This document shows positions 42,361 to 54,300 of a stretch of 64,000 nucleotides of DNA, piece after piece. The stretch is from Blastomussa wellsi (lineage: Eukaryota > Cnidaria > Anthozoa > Scleractinia > Plerogyridae), in assembly GCA_947652115.1 (NCBI GenBank), contig OX393570.1:11151837-11215836 (forward strand), written 5' to 3'. Made by a program: the position numbers and the translations under genes. Position 1 is the stretch's first letter. Every line of letters starts with the position of its first letter. The notes below the pieces were generated by a model. That model was given only the letters and a program-made list of their open reading frames with translations. It was not told the DNA's origin and made no database searches.

Positions 42361-43137
42361 AGAAAATGTATACTTTTTGGGGGGTTACTTCTAAAGCTTT
42401 ACCACAAAAACGTGTCAATGTGAGGTGGTCAAGATAAAATTCAATAAACGAAACAATCGTTAATCGTCTATATATGACTGATGTGAATTCCCTGTAATGT
42501 TTCCCCTTGCTAAATGCACCAAGGACTTAATTATAAACATGCTCTGCTCACAGAAAAAGCGTGAAGCTTTGAGAATCGGATGTGTAGACATTAACATTTT
42601 CAATACATTTACCTTTCAGTTCCAGTTGTACTTAAAACGGTGAAGTGTATGTTTGACCGTGAGTTAAAACTTTAAAGAAGTCTCAATAAAGACAAAACAG
42701 TAGGATATCGGAATCCTGTTGAAGTCTTAGGCATGAACACACATGCCACCGAAAAGTCGCCATGTTTGTTTTCAGGCTGACCGCGGGAGGCTTGGGTCAA
42801 GTATGGCACGCAATTTTTGATATGCAACCGCAGTGATTTTCTAGCATATATAAAGGCATGAGATGGAGATATCAAGTTCAGCAGCAGTTCTAGAAAAACC
42901 GAAATTGGTGAACAGGCTCCTGATCATAAAGATTCTGCAACAACCTTTTTAACCCAACCACTATAAATTGTATACTCCAAAAACAGAGATCTCAGGAGCT
43001 CCTACAATCCGTAACTTGAAAAAAAATTAAAGTTCAGTATTCTATACTATTAATAATGTTCCTTGTACAAATGGTTCTTGAGGTAATTACAATTTCAGCT
43101 GGGATTCTACTTTGAAAGACAAGTAGTGACGAGTAGT
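42361..43137. other. No gene seen
   Basis: AT-rich non-coding sequence. Confidence 0.4.
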
Positions 43138-44160
43138 TAGTTAATCATCGTTTAAAAAATGAGCCCTTCTTGGTCGTTCTCCTTTGGACGTTTCCCTTGA
43201 AAACCACCGGTTGACTGCAGGGGTTGGCTCGAACTCAGAAACAGGAGGGCCCTCAGAAGACAGACGAATCAGGTCCTCCAATACTGATACGCTGAGAGAT
43301 GCCCTAGTGCTGCCCTTGATTTGGTTCTGTGCCGACACAGCTCGCTCACACTGTGCGGCAGATATTGGAAGCACAAGAACCATTTCCACCAGGTGTAAGA
43401 CATCTTTGTAGTCAGTTTTGTAAGGCTGCTTAGTAAGGAATGTCTCCCATAGGCTGCCATAATCCATCTTGCGAAACTGGCCATTGATTTGAATCTTCAT
43501 GGAGACCCATTGATCTTGGATGGCGGTGATCTCACAACCTGCTCTCTCTAAAATCGGCCAAAACCACTTAATCAAACGCCCAATCTCTTCTCTTCCATAA
43601 TCTATAAGGTCGCTAGGACGTACTGGCCAGCTGCAACATTAAAAACAAGCATGTCGCTGACTACTTCTTTTGGACCATAATAAGGAGCATCGCTTGCTTG
43701 GTTCCCGGCACTGAGCAAGATGCCAAATCTCTCGCGAAGACCTTGCGTTGTGAGATTGACGGCTGTTTCCATCTCAGACTGGAAACTGTCTGATGTGCTT
43801 CTTCCACGCTTGGTTTGTCCGTGAAGAGAACCACTTAGAGCAATCCCTTGGAATGTTTGAGTGCTTTCGATCATCTTCTTGAACTTGGTAAGGTAACCAT
43901 CTGGCTCAGGACCATTTTTGAGGCACTCCACGCGCGTCATTGTTTCCTTAAGCTGTGACACTGCTGTTGGGAGGATGATGTCGTTTCGCTGCATTTGAAG
44001 ACTTAAACGACTTAGAATGGAAAATAGATCTGCTAAGAAATGACAGACAACAAAATGGATGTTTTTCATCTCTACAGAGACGTGTTGCGCTTGTCCCTTG
44101 ATGTCAGCATTTTTTGAGTTGACACTTGCCTTTACGTTTTTCAAATCTTCACAAAAGTAG
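43138..44160 (-). pseudogene. hAT-superfamily transposase-derived C-terminal part (frameshifted)
   Basis: Reading leftward, 44144-43602 is a helical region of a ZNF862/hAT-like protein. After a frame change near 43600, 43575-43141 contains WETFLTKQPYKTDYKDVL and the hAT dimerisation-type motif VLPISAAQCERAVSAQNQIK, then SVSVLEDLIRLS and a stop. N-terminal zinc finger and most of the catalytic core are missing. It could be a fragment of a domesticated hAT gene or of a transposon; the frameshift argues for a dead copy. Confidence 0.65.
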
Positions 44161-44829
44161 GACAGAAAATTTTAAAACTTTTATTTCTTTATTAATTTAG
44201 GTGAGAAAATGGTCGCAAATTCGCGACTGCTGAAGAAGTTTTAGTCGCAAGGGGAGAAAACTTAGTCGCAAATGCCGAGCCCTGGGTATACTGGCACCTT
44301 AAGTCGAAGATCAAAGAATTCATATTTTCCCAGCACCACGTTTCCCAACCGGAGGACTGGGAAAAATAACTTAAAACACTCATTTGTACCAAATCTAGGA
44401 CCATATACAGAACCCCCATGGCATCACCCGGTGGAATTGGTCACTGTTGGCAGTGACCAATACCAACAGGTCACTGCCAACAGTTGCAGCTTTCAAATAA
44501 ACTATTTGCAATTTAGAATTTGACACGGACTGCTATCCCTTCTGTAGTTAGTTGTATATCGTTTCATTACATATTGTACATATTGTGATTTTTTATATAT
44601 ACTTATTTTATCATTCCATATTCATCTTATTCTATTTACTCATTTATTCATTTTATTTCTCGAAGATATTAGCAATCTTGCTATTTTAAATTCGAGTTGA
44701 AATACATGTGAAGGTTATTGTGTTGTACTTGTATTGTATAAAGTCAGCAGAGAGATAACAGCTTTGACCAGCGAGGCTGGCAGGCCCTTGCATCAAGGAT
44801 ACCTGTTTTTCAAAGTTGTTATAACTATG
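44161..44829. other. No gene seen
   Basis: AT-rich sequence with a few TCGCAA-type short repeats near 44215-44270. Confidence 0.35.
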
Positions 44830-45489
44830 CTGAAAAACCCTGATTTTTTTCTGGCTTCTCAATATTCCAATTGCTTAAATTGGAAATTCACTGTGATGAT
44901 CATTTCAACACTTTCGTCTACATCTGCAGTTCATATATGAATTATTTCATATGCTTTACATGATTTCACTCCTCATGGGAAAATGTGAACTCAATAAATT
45001 GAACTCGCTCCCAATGTGCGGCTTCAAAGCTCAGTTGGTAGAGCAACACACCGGTATCGCAGATGTCATGGGTTCTAATCCCGTTGAAGCCCTTATTTTT
45101 TTTGCAGGCTTCTCAATTCCATTTGCTTCAATTGGAAATTCATTGCAATGATCATTCCTAACTTTCATCTATATCCGCAGTTCATATGTGAATTATTTCA
45201 TATGCTTTACATCATTTCACTCCTCACAGGAAAACATGAATGTAATAGATTGACCTCGCTCCCAATGTGTGGCTTCAAAGCTCAGTTGCTAGAGCATCGC
45301 ACCGGTATTGCAGATGTCATGGGTTCTAATCCCGTTGAAGCCCTTATTTTTTTTTTGCAGGCTTCTCAATTCCATTTGCTTCAATTGGAAATTCATTGTG
45401 ATGATCATTCCTCACTTTCATCTATATCCGCAGTTCATATGTGAATTATCTCATATGCTTTACATCATTTCACTCCTCATGGGAAAATG
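44830..45489 (+). repeat. tRNA-like satellite A, left part (about 250-bp unit)
   Basis: Direct units contain a 72-nt tRNA-like core (45020-45091; 45271-45342) starting GGCTTCAAAGCTCAGTTG, with GGGTTCTAATCCC, and ending GAAGCC. Between the cores lie the GGCTTCTCAAT...TTTGCTTCAATTGGAAATTCA block and the CATATGTGAATTATTTCATATGCTTTACATCA block. The tandem continues at 47530-47935 after the inserted element. Derived from a tRNA-type SINE. Confidence 0.8.
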
Positions 45490-47529
45490 TGACCTTGCAT
45501 GGGAAAACGTACATGAACGTTTTTCCGTTAAATGGGCATTGGCGTTAAGCATCTGTTAGAGGCGTTAGCCTATCCGTTAAACGTTAAATTCAAACCGTTA
45601 GAACCGTTAGCGTAACCGTTAACAAAAATGTAGTAACCGTTAGATCGCCTGACCAAAGCGTGAGAAAAAAACAGCATCCGTTTAACGGGTAGCGTAGCTG
45701 TCAAGAACCTGTCCTTTTCGCCAACGGTCTCTTGTGTCCGCTGTCTCCACAAGATGACGTTAATGAATGACAACATGTTCAGATTCGAAAAGAAAACAAA
45801 AACACAAAAAGCCCTTACGCTACAATAAAAACACACAGTTCAAATGATAAAGATAATCTGATTTCTCTTCCTTGGGTGCGATGCGAATGGAAAAATTTGG
45901 GAAGCGCCAAAATCGAGAGGCGATCAAGCGACGCGCTGCGAGCTGCGATAAACTTCCTGCATAATTTTAACTTTTCAGTTTAACAGAGGATTTCAAAAAC
46001 AAAACCAGACTATTCACAGTCTTGGATTTGAACTACAGCGATCAAAACCTACTTCTCAAATGGATGAATTACGATGATTGTGCTGTACACCAACGTAAAC
46101 CCCGGATTTTACAAGTCAAGTTCGAAGGATCGTTGACTTGATTGCGGTTTTGGGAAGATTACACATAAGAAGCTAGCCGTTAGAAGGCCAAAGGAAGGAC
46201 CTAAAATGTCACTGATATATTCACTGAAAATTACGACGACTAAAAAAAGGAAAAAGTGATCAGAGGAAAAGCCAGTAACAGGCTTGTCACCCATCCAAAT
46301 ACTAACCCTGTCCAACAGGGCTTAACTTCAGTGGTTGGGCGTGAACTGGTGACGTTGTGCTTCCTTGCGCTATCAGTGATAAAAGGCCAAGTTCGTGCAA
46401 AGAGAAGACATGGTTTAAATAGATCTTTCGTTTAATTTGGCACTGTTTTTGTGTTGCTGTCACCCTATCCTTTAATACCGTGTTTAACTCCAGAGTGTGG
46501 TTTTGGCATTTTGACGTTTGGTCACTCTGACGTTTGGCAACGTTGTTTAAGAGGCGTATCGAATATCACTTAAATTTGTATAAAGTTGTTTACCAGATTT
46601 TTAAAAGCATCCGAGTCACGAAATATTTGTTGTCTTGCTCGCTATAAAATCTTAAAAATATCTTTACGAAAAGTGGTCATTGAAACCATCACTTTGCTTT
46701 TAATAGTGGTAGCAAACATATATAATTTTTGATTCCGGAAAAAGTTTCCCCAGCCGAAGAAGGCGAACAACACGTTCGAGGATCCCAGACATACTGCGGA
46801 CTGTGCGTAAACAATTATCTCAAATTCTTTTCATTTCAATGCGTTGTTCTATCTCATACTTTTCTTGAATGACCTAAGTTATAGTGAATTTTCCAGTAAC
46901 TGTAAGATTGTTATTATTAAAATAACATGAACGAGGGAAGTTCAAACAGACAACAACCAGTTGTGTTTATATTTCAGATTTTTCAGTTTCAAACGGAGAC
47001 CAGAGTGCAAATCTGAAGACCTAAAGGACCCTACAGTCTGCTTGCATTCCTGTTAGCTGGAATAACGCTCAGATTAGCCTGCCTCGCAATGATGGTAATG
47101 GGGCTTCAGTGGAATCGTTTCCGTCTCTTCACTCATTTAGTTTCGGTTGTTTTGTTTCGAGTTTTAGTACGTGTCTCTAACTGTAATTTTGTTATTTTTT
47201 TGCCATCGGCTGCACCATCCGGTTTAGTCATTAACTTGCTCCGCCGTTAAACGCTTTCAGCAAGCTGACCGATTAACGCCTAGTTCACGCTGTTCACGGC
47301 ATCCGTTAGATTTTTTCCTCAACCGTTTAACGGCTTAAGCCATCCGCTAACACAGATCATACAACCGTTAAACTGCTTTTGCGATCCGTTAAGCAGAGAT
47401 GATTATCCGTTAGAACGTTAGGATAAAACGTTAAAATGCTTTGCAGGCCATTAACCGTCCGTTAACTATCCGTCTGTTTTTACCCGTTTAATGGAAAAGC
47501 GTTAACTTACGTCTTCCTGTGCAAGGTCA
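45490..47529. mobile_element. 2.04-kb TIR element with arrays of CCGTTA motifs, inserted in satellite A
   Basis: Ends TGACCTTGCATGGGAAAACGTA and its imperfect complement (TACGTCTTCCTGTGCAAGGTCA). Inside each end, dozens of CCGTTA/GTTAAAC motifs at irregular spacing (about 45527-45650 and 47220-47510) look like subterminal transposase-binding repeats. The satellite reads on after the element with an imperfect 8-9-bp duplication (AAAATG / AAATATG). No transposase ORF; it contains a 5S-rRNA-like fragment. Confidence 0.75.
46280..46356 (-). pseudogene. 5S-rRNA-derived fragment
   Basis: On the minus strand, CACTGAAGTTAAGCCCTG ... GGTTAGTATTTGGATGGGTGAC matches the internal promoter half of 5S rRNA (GGAAGCTAAGC ... 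GGTTAGTACTTGGATGGGAGAC). The 5' half of 5S is not visible. Such pieces occur in 5S-derived SINEs (SINE3) or as stray pseudogenes. Confidence 0.7.
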
Positions 47530-47935
47530 CAAATATGAACTCAATAAATTGACCTCGCTCCCAATGTGCGGCTTCAAAGCTCAGTTGGTAGAGCATCGCA
47601 CCGGTATCGCAGATGTCATGGGTTCTAATCCCGTTAGAGCCCTTATTTTTTTGCAGGCTTCTCAATTCCATTTGCTTCAATTGGAAATTAATTGCGATGA
47701 TCATTCCTCACTTTCATCTATATCCGCAGTTCATATGTGAATCATTTCATATGCTTTACATCATTTCACTCCTCACAGGAAAACATGAATGCAATAAATT
47801 GACCTCGCTCCCAATGTGGCTTCGTAGCTCAGTTGGTAGAGCATCGCACCGGTATCGCGGTGGTCACGGGTACGAATCCTGTTGAAGCCCTGATTTTTTT
47901 CAGGCTTCTCAATTCCAGTTTACAAACAGCAAGCT
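47530..47935 (+). repeat. tRNA-like satellite A, right part
   Basis: Two further units with tRNA-like cores at 47570-47641 and 47818-47889. The last keeps the best consensus (GGCTTCGTAGCTCAGTTGGTAGAGC ... ACGAATCC). The same inter-unit blocks are present as in 44830-45489, so the two parts were one array before the 2.04-kb element inserted. Confidence 0.8.
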
Positions 47936-48085
47936 TCAAAACGACGCTACTATTTTTCAATAATTATGCTAATTATCTGAGTTCCAATAATACAGTATTA
48001 TTATTAGAATTACAGTTAACCATTCCGTTAATACTAACTTTATATTGCTTCAGATAAATCAATTGATGAATGTGTTTACATGTAC

Positions 48086-48358
48086 CTAGAACATCCTCTC
48101 GAAGGTTGATAATAATGACAACCGGATCAGGGTCAGTTTCTTTCAGTCCTTCAGCACTGCATGTGTAGTTTCCAAAATCTTTTGTTTGGGGTGTAATGGA
48201 TAAAATAGTGTTTCCTGTTATCTGCACAGTTCCATCAGGCAATACCCATGTAACCCTTGGTGGTGGAAATCCATGAACAGGACAGCAGATTGTGGCAGGC
48301 ACATCTCTGCGTGCATACTGGTCTGTACTGGGGCACGAGGCATTGCTTTCAGTGAGAG
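48086..48358 (-). CDS. Exon encoding an immunoglobulin-like domain
   Basis: The minus-strand exon runs from an acceptor (TTGAAAGTAAAG-type end with a pyrimidine tract) to a donor CTAG/GTACAT. It has 91 codons, phase 1 at both ends. The peptide has Cys in CCPVHGFPPPRVTW, a DGT turn, an N-T-I-LSI strand and a canonical DFGNYTCSAEG strand F, with Trp about 12 residues after the first Cys. These are I-set Ig features. No signal peptide or other domain is in the exon. It likely belongs with the Ig exon at 58560-58850 upstream and the FN3-like exon at 3269-3544 downstream. Confidence 0.75.
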
Positions 48359-49269
48359 CTTTACATTGAAAAAGAGAAAGACAAAATATGTCCAGTAAAA
48401 CAATTATTGTACAAAAGATCAATTGCACTAAAACATACGTATTCTATATACAACAAATAATTATATCATAGTTTCTAATAATACACATGTACCATATCAA
48501 TCAGCAACATGCTGAAAGTCTAACATTCTACCAACTAATAAGAATTAATTTGTAACACACTGGTGGTAAAAATCCCAAACAACCCAGAAACAAGCAGCTG
48601 TTACAGCGTTATTATGTCTTTGCGTTTCACCTAATAACACTCAAGTTTGAATGCTCTTCCAATTCCACTTGAATTTAAGTCAAAGGAGTTGCCAGTTTTG
48701 GGAATTGTATTTTATATTTATTTTCTTCATTAGTTTTTAATTTTTAAATTTTAATGAGCACCTCCCCGAAAGCCACACACTGTGATGGAACCCTTCTCAG
48801 AAAAGATTAATTTAATAAATTAATTAGAAAGTTATGAATAACACCATTAATATTATATCCTGTTGTGTCTTTTTAGCATATCTATATAATACTGTATGTA
48901 AATGTGATTTTGTAGTGAAACCGGTAAAACAATATTATAATTATTATCTCTTCCATAAAATTTCAATTTAAGTTGGCTCCTCTGGCATTCAATCACAGCT
49001 GCACCAGTTACCGGGGTCATTTGTGGTTTTAAGCTTTGTTTGTGTGTTCTGAAGTTGATTGTGAGTGGTGACTGTATAATCAACATTTCCAAACTATTTC
49101 AGGTGCTCACACTTTTGTGTGTTTGACAGTAATCAAAGAACAAATTTTGGTGACTATGAAATCAAAATTTGTTGTCATGGCCAAAGAAGCACTAACTTCT
49201 AGCCATGTGGTGAATTATATATTTAGTTTAGTCAGCATACGAAAATAATTTGCATTTTTTTGAATCACT
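48359..49269. other. Intron-like sequence
   Basis: AT-rich sequence without coding or repeat signal that I can name. Confidence 0.4.
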
Positions 49270-49600
49270 ACATTGGATTCCAGGTGTGGTGGCCTCATGG
49301 TTAGTGCACTCCCCTCCGGGTCAAGCAATCCGGGTTCAAGTCCTGGCTGCAGACATTGAGCTGTGTTCTTGGGCAAGACACTTTACTCTCACAGTGCCTC
49401 TCTCCACCCAGGTGTACAAATGGGTCCTGGTGAATTTAATGCTGGCAATAACCTTGCAATGGACTAGCATCCCATCCAGGGGGAGTAGAAATACTCCTAG
49501 TCGCTTCATGCTACAGAAACCGGAGATAAGCGCCGGCCTAATGAGCCAATTGGGCTCGAATGCAGACTTTTTCATTGGATTCAGAGAAATTTACAGTGGT
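49270..49600 (+). repeat. tRNA-type SINE with conserved body
   Basis: It begins with a tRNA-like head (TGGCCTCATGGTTAGTGCACTC, GGGTTCAAGTCC). A body follows with GGGCAAGACACTTTACTCTCACAGTGCCTCTCTCCACCCAGGTG, ATGGACTAGCATCCCATCCAGGGGGAGTAG and CATGCTACAGAAACCGGAGATAAGCGCC. This head-plus-body layout is a SINE found in many copies in invertebrate genomes. The 158-codon ORF across it is not a gene. Confidence 0.8.
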
Positions 49601-50221
49601 TCTGAATCCTATGTATTTGTTTTTTTTTATTTGGGGGTTGGGGGTTGGTACGTTTCCCTTGAAACTAAATCTAAAATAAAAACCAAAAACTTTCACAGTG
49701 TAGTTTTTAGGTTAGCAGCCTTATAATTAGATGGTCCAAATTAGGTTATTTTTACCCCTTCACAATACCATGGTGACAAATTGTTACATCAGTTGGATCA
49801 CACTTTTTTATTACTCATAAAAGATTTCCCCCTGGATTACAGTAAAACAAAAATAGTCAAACCATTGGGATAGCTGTAAGAGAAGGCAAATGATTACAGG
49901 GTCTAAAGTATTGGGAACCACTTTAAATGCCTGTTAGGGAAAGAAGTTTAAATGCACAGGGCATTACTTGATTTGAAAAAGTAAGCTTTTGCATAGCCTC
50001 TATTATTCCTAAAGCGGAAAAATCAAGTCTGCGAAACGGCGTCGCTAATCGTGTTCTGTTTCTCCAGAATCTTGGGACTGTGCTCTGATTGTTTACTTGA
50101 TAGTAAGCATTGTTAGACATCAACAATGATTGCCTCTCACCTCGAAATGCTCAACATAATTTATCCTCGATGGTTTCCATTGACATGTAATCAAAACATA
50201 ATCTAACATGTGAAAGATTAA
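49601..50221. other. No gene seen
   Basis: Non-coding intron-like DNA. Confidence 0.4.
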
Positions 50222-51390
50222 TTAATCAACATTAATTGAGCATGGGACAAAGACAAATTCCCCGACAGGAATCGAACCAATGACCTCCCGAACACCAGGC
50301 GGGCACTCTATCCTCCGAGCTACGAGAACTCCTGGAGAGCTAGGTCATTTTCACTGAGTTCTTATGTGACACGCGTCCCACATACCGCATAGGATCAGCA
50401 ATGTCGCTATCATCATGATTTGTGGAAATGAGAGTGATGGCAAATTTTCAGCTCGGTAAATTTAATGTGAAAGATTAATTAATCAACACGACACAAGCGT
50501 GGGACAAAGCAAAATTCTGAGTCCCCGACAGGAATAGAACCCATGACCTCCCGAACACCGGGCGGGCGCTCTATCCTCTGAGCTACGAGAACTCCTGGTG
50601 AGCTAGGTCATTTTCACTGACTTCTTATGTGACACACGTCCCGCATACTGCATAGGATCAGCAATGTCGTTATCATCATGATTTGTGGAAATGAGAGTGA
50701 TGGCAAATTTTCAGCTTGGTAAATTTAATGTGAAAGATTAATTAATCATCATGACACGAGTGTGGGACAAAGAAAAATTCTGAGTCCTCAACAGGAATCG
50801 AACCCATGACCTCCCGAACACCACACGGGCGCTCTATCCTCTGAGCTATGAGAACTCCTGGAGAGCTAGGTCATTTTCACTGAGTTCTTATGTGACACGC
50901 ATCCCGCATACTGCATAGGATCAGCAATGTCGCTATCATCATGATTTGTGGAAATGAGAGTGATGGGAAATTTTCAGCTAGGTAAATTTAATGTGAAAGA
51001 TTAATTAATCAACATGACACGAGCGTGGGACAAAGAAAAATTCTGAGTCCCCGACAGGAATAGAACCCATGACCTCCCGAACACCGGGCGGGCGCTCTAT
51101 CCTCTGAGCTACGAGAACTCCTGGAGAGCTAGGTCATTTTCACTGAGTTCTCATGTGACACGCGTCCCGCATACCGCATAGGATCAGCAATGTTGCTATC
51201 ATCATGATTTGTGGAAATGAGGGTGATGGCAAATTTTGAGCTCGGTAAATTTAATGTGAAAGATTAATTAATCATCATGACACGAGTGTGGGACAAAGAA
51301 AAATTCTGAGTCCTCGACAGGAATCAAACCCATGACCTCCCGAACACCGGGCGGGTGCTCTATCCTCTGAGCTATGAGCTATGAGAACTT
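50222..51390 (-). repeat. tRNA-like satellite B, about 261-bp unit, five cores
   Basis: Direct units recur at about 50261, 50523, 50784, 51045 and 51310. Each has a minus-strand tRNA-like core (GTAGCTCAGAGGATAGAGCGCCCGCC ... GGTTCGATTCC), then GAGCTAGGTCATTTTCACTGAGTTCTTATGTGACACGC and CAGCAATGTCGCTATCATCATGATTTGTGG. A single plus-orientation copy lies at 10545-10890. The array seems to be a head-to-tail amplified SINE. Confidence 0.85.
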
Positions 51391-52689
51391 CGACGCTCCT
51401 AGGGGACAGTGAAGGAAAACCAGCCTCCCCTCAGAAGCGAAATTTCTTGGATGAAACGTTTTCTTCGCCAAGTCGCCACTTTCATGAAGTTCCGACTGAA
51501 CCACCCGTAACTCCATCAGTTGGTCAGCGGGGTTCATCAACATAATTTATGTGAAATTTAAATCCGCACAGCAGGATTCTGGAACACGATTAGCGACCCC
51601 GTTTTGCAGACGTCATTTTTCCGCTTTGGGAATAATAGATGGCTGCACGCACACTACTTTGCATTGATGGAAGTCAACTTCAGAGACAAAAAATCTCTCA
51701 ACTGTATTTCTTGGCTTCAAAACATTTTTTCTAACTTGCGTGTCCATGTTATTAATAGGGGTGTAATGATACATTGAACTATCAATGCATCACAATTGTA
51801 AGTGTTCCGATAGCAATACATCAATAGCAAGTTTAACCATCGATAATAGTTACGATAGTTTTTAAAAGATCGCCTGTAGCGTCTTCCTTAAATAAAGAAA
51901 TTCCTCTTTTGTTCTTGTCTGCCTGTGCTGTTCATTATTCTGTTCAAAGGACAATTTTATGCCAAAACAAACTTCCCCGACTTGGTCTGCCATGTTTGTT
52001 TTTCTAAAATCATATCCAGGCTCTTGTCCACATTCAAAATGGCAGCGCAAGATTTTGTTGACCCCCATCTAGGAGGCATTGCAACATTCAATTTGCCATT
52101 GCTCTGAACAAAATGTCACTATCACAATAGTATTGCAATAGTGTAACTACTATCGCAATACTATTGCAATATAATTTTAACTACCGCAATATTATCTCAA
52201 TAGTCAAAACGACCTCGATAGTCAACCATTAGTACCATTGGTGCCAAACAATTCTTCCAAGTTGCCTTGCCCAAATTTCTCTTGCTGTAGAAAGAATATC
52301 AGAAATTTCACTTGTTCACTACTTGAGCGTCCCTGTTGAAATTGTATTTCGCACACTTTTTCCACTCATATGTTTCCATTCATAAAACTATAGAGGTTGT
52401 GGGGTTTATTCCCTAGAGCCTTGTAGTGATGTCTATTGTTTTATGATGAATTTTAATTTTAAATTGGGCTATATAATGGTACTGTGAAAAAGCCAAGAGG
52501 CTGAGACCACCACATGTTATCCTGGTTTATTATATAGATACTGATGAAATACCAGGATTTTTCCTTTTACTAAAAAATCATATCTTCATCGCGTGCAGTG
52601 AAGATACTATTTTTATCTTTCACGTGTGAGGATATTGGTGTTGCCATGGTTACTAATATGATTAATCTGATTAATGATTGATTAATATG
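51391..52689. other. Repeat-rich non-coding stretch
   Basis: Near 51757 a TAGGGGTGTAATGATACATTG start resembles hAT termini, but no partner end was found. At 52110-52210 there is a run of irregular CTATCGCAATA/CAATAGT repeats. From about 52550, AAAAATCATATCTTCA and GTGAAGATACTATTTTTATC form a near-inverted pair. Confidence 0.4.
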
Positions 52690-53636
52690 ATTAATCTTGA
52701 TGAGCTGCCAAATTTTCACATCGATATTTTTTACAAGCTTGAAGAACATCCAGGAAGATTTGCCGAAGTCAAAGAAAGTGATGTTGAAACATTCATCGAC
52801 AGGGAAGAAAATGCAAACACTAAAAAAAAACCTTCTATGACTTAAAATTAGTCAAACCCTTTCTGGTAGAAGAGCTCCACGAAATCAGAGAAATAGAGGA
52901 GATTCCTTCAACTGAATTAGATGGCTACTTGAGCCAGTTTGTTTTAGCTGCAAGGACCAAGACTGAAAAAGATTATGAACCGTCATCCCTCGACAGAATT
53001 TTAGCTAGTGTTGAATGCCATTTGAGTCGCTCCAGTTACGGCAAAACTATCTTCAAAGTCAGTAATTTCAAAAAAACAAGAGACGCATTGAAAGCGAAAC
53101 AAAAGCAACTGAAGCAACATGGACTCGGAAACAGACCAAAAGCCACAATGGCTCTTGCGGACGACGAAATTGAGATTCTATTTGACAAAAAGTTGCTTGG
53201 ATTAAGTTCACCGCAAGCTCTGTTAAATACTGTGTGGCTAAACAACATGATTCACTTTGGCCTTCGCGGATGTAAGGAACAAAAAGAGCTCCGCTGGGGA
53301 GACATTGTTTTAAAAACTGACAGTGATGGTAAAGAATATCTCGAGTATTATGAACGCAAAACAAAGACTCGAACGGGAGAGGATCCAGGGAATAAACGGC
53401 TGATCAAGCTGCGAATGTATGCTAACAATGATGCCATCTCTGTCGATTGTTGTCCGGTGCACGTTTACAAGATGCACAAAGAAAAACGACCACCATCCAT
53501 GCTAGAAAACAACTTGACAGCGGAACCCCTGGTTGAGCATCGAATCGCTTCAACATCTAGCACTTCATCTACGTTGGATGTAAATTCCTTCAATGGAAAT
53601 TCATTAAACATGAAGCAATTAAACTTTTGAAGTGCA
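52690..53636 (+). pseudogene. Crypton-type tyrosine recombinase (DUF3504/KIAA1958-like), broken and truncated
   Basis: The first part (about 52695-52840) encodes LDELPNFHIDIFYKLEE. A frame change or short disruption occurs before the 233-codon frame at 52929-53630. That frame carries SRSSYGKTIFKVSNFKKTRD, an ADDEIEILF helix and GLRGCKEQKELRWGDI with the first catalytic Arg of tyrosine recombinases, followed by YYERKTKTRTGE. The catalytic His-x-x-Arg and Tyr region is missing. After PPSML the frame runs into unrelated Ser/Asn-rich coding. It is a dead Crypton-like copy, or the retained front of a domesticated gene. Confidence 0.7.
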
Positions 53637-53679
53637 ATTCACACTGGCACATTTTTGTACAGAAGAGTAATAGTGGCCC

Positions 53680-54266
53680 ATCTAAAAATCTACAATCTAG
53701 ATGTAAAATAACTCAGATTAATGGGGTGAAATGTAGTTATTAAGCCATTTGAAAATATTTTTGCATCCTGATCACGTCACCTATGATGTCACAACGTCAA
53801 GCTTAAGTACAGTGTATATAAATACATGTATCTCCCAACACGCTGTTGCTTGCTACTCTACGTTTCAATGAAGGGAATATATACACTTGTGCCCATACCC
53901 CCTCTTTTTTCACTTTCACATAACTTTTAAATGCCAGACGTCTCATGGCCATTTCTAAATGCGCAGTGAAACTGTAATTCAAAATTTGTCAACTAATTTC
54001 CATTTTAGCCTTATCTGTTCTTATGGTGAGCAAAAAACATTTTTTGCCATAGTCACGTGACTAATGACGCAATCACACCACGTTTGCAAAAAAAGAGCTA
54101 CTATTGGGGAACTTGATATGTTCACATGGTGAACTGTGATTCCAGGCTTGAAACTGACAATTAAAGTTATTTGACATTAAAAAATTCAGGCGTGAAGGAT
54201 GCTGGAAGGGTTCTTATTATAATTATAATATCGTTTATAATTATTATAATTATTTTATTATTATTA

Positions 54267-54300
<34 letters not shown>

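Noticed and set aside
45020..45091. Functional tRNA gene
   Set aside because: The core repeats as a satellite, the anticodon stem does not pair convincingly and the T-arm sequence varies between units; better explained as a tRNA-derived repeat.
49250..49726. 158-codon plus ORF
   Set aside because: It lies across a recognisable SINE body; coding is incidental.
50222..51390. CRISPR array
   Set aside because: Units of 261 bp are wholly repeated with no unique spacers, and the genome is eukaryotic.
51757..51870. hAT transposon terminus (TAGGGGTGTAATGATAC)
   Set aside because: The start resembles hAT ends but no matching inverted end or 8-bp duplication was found nearby.
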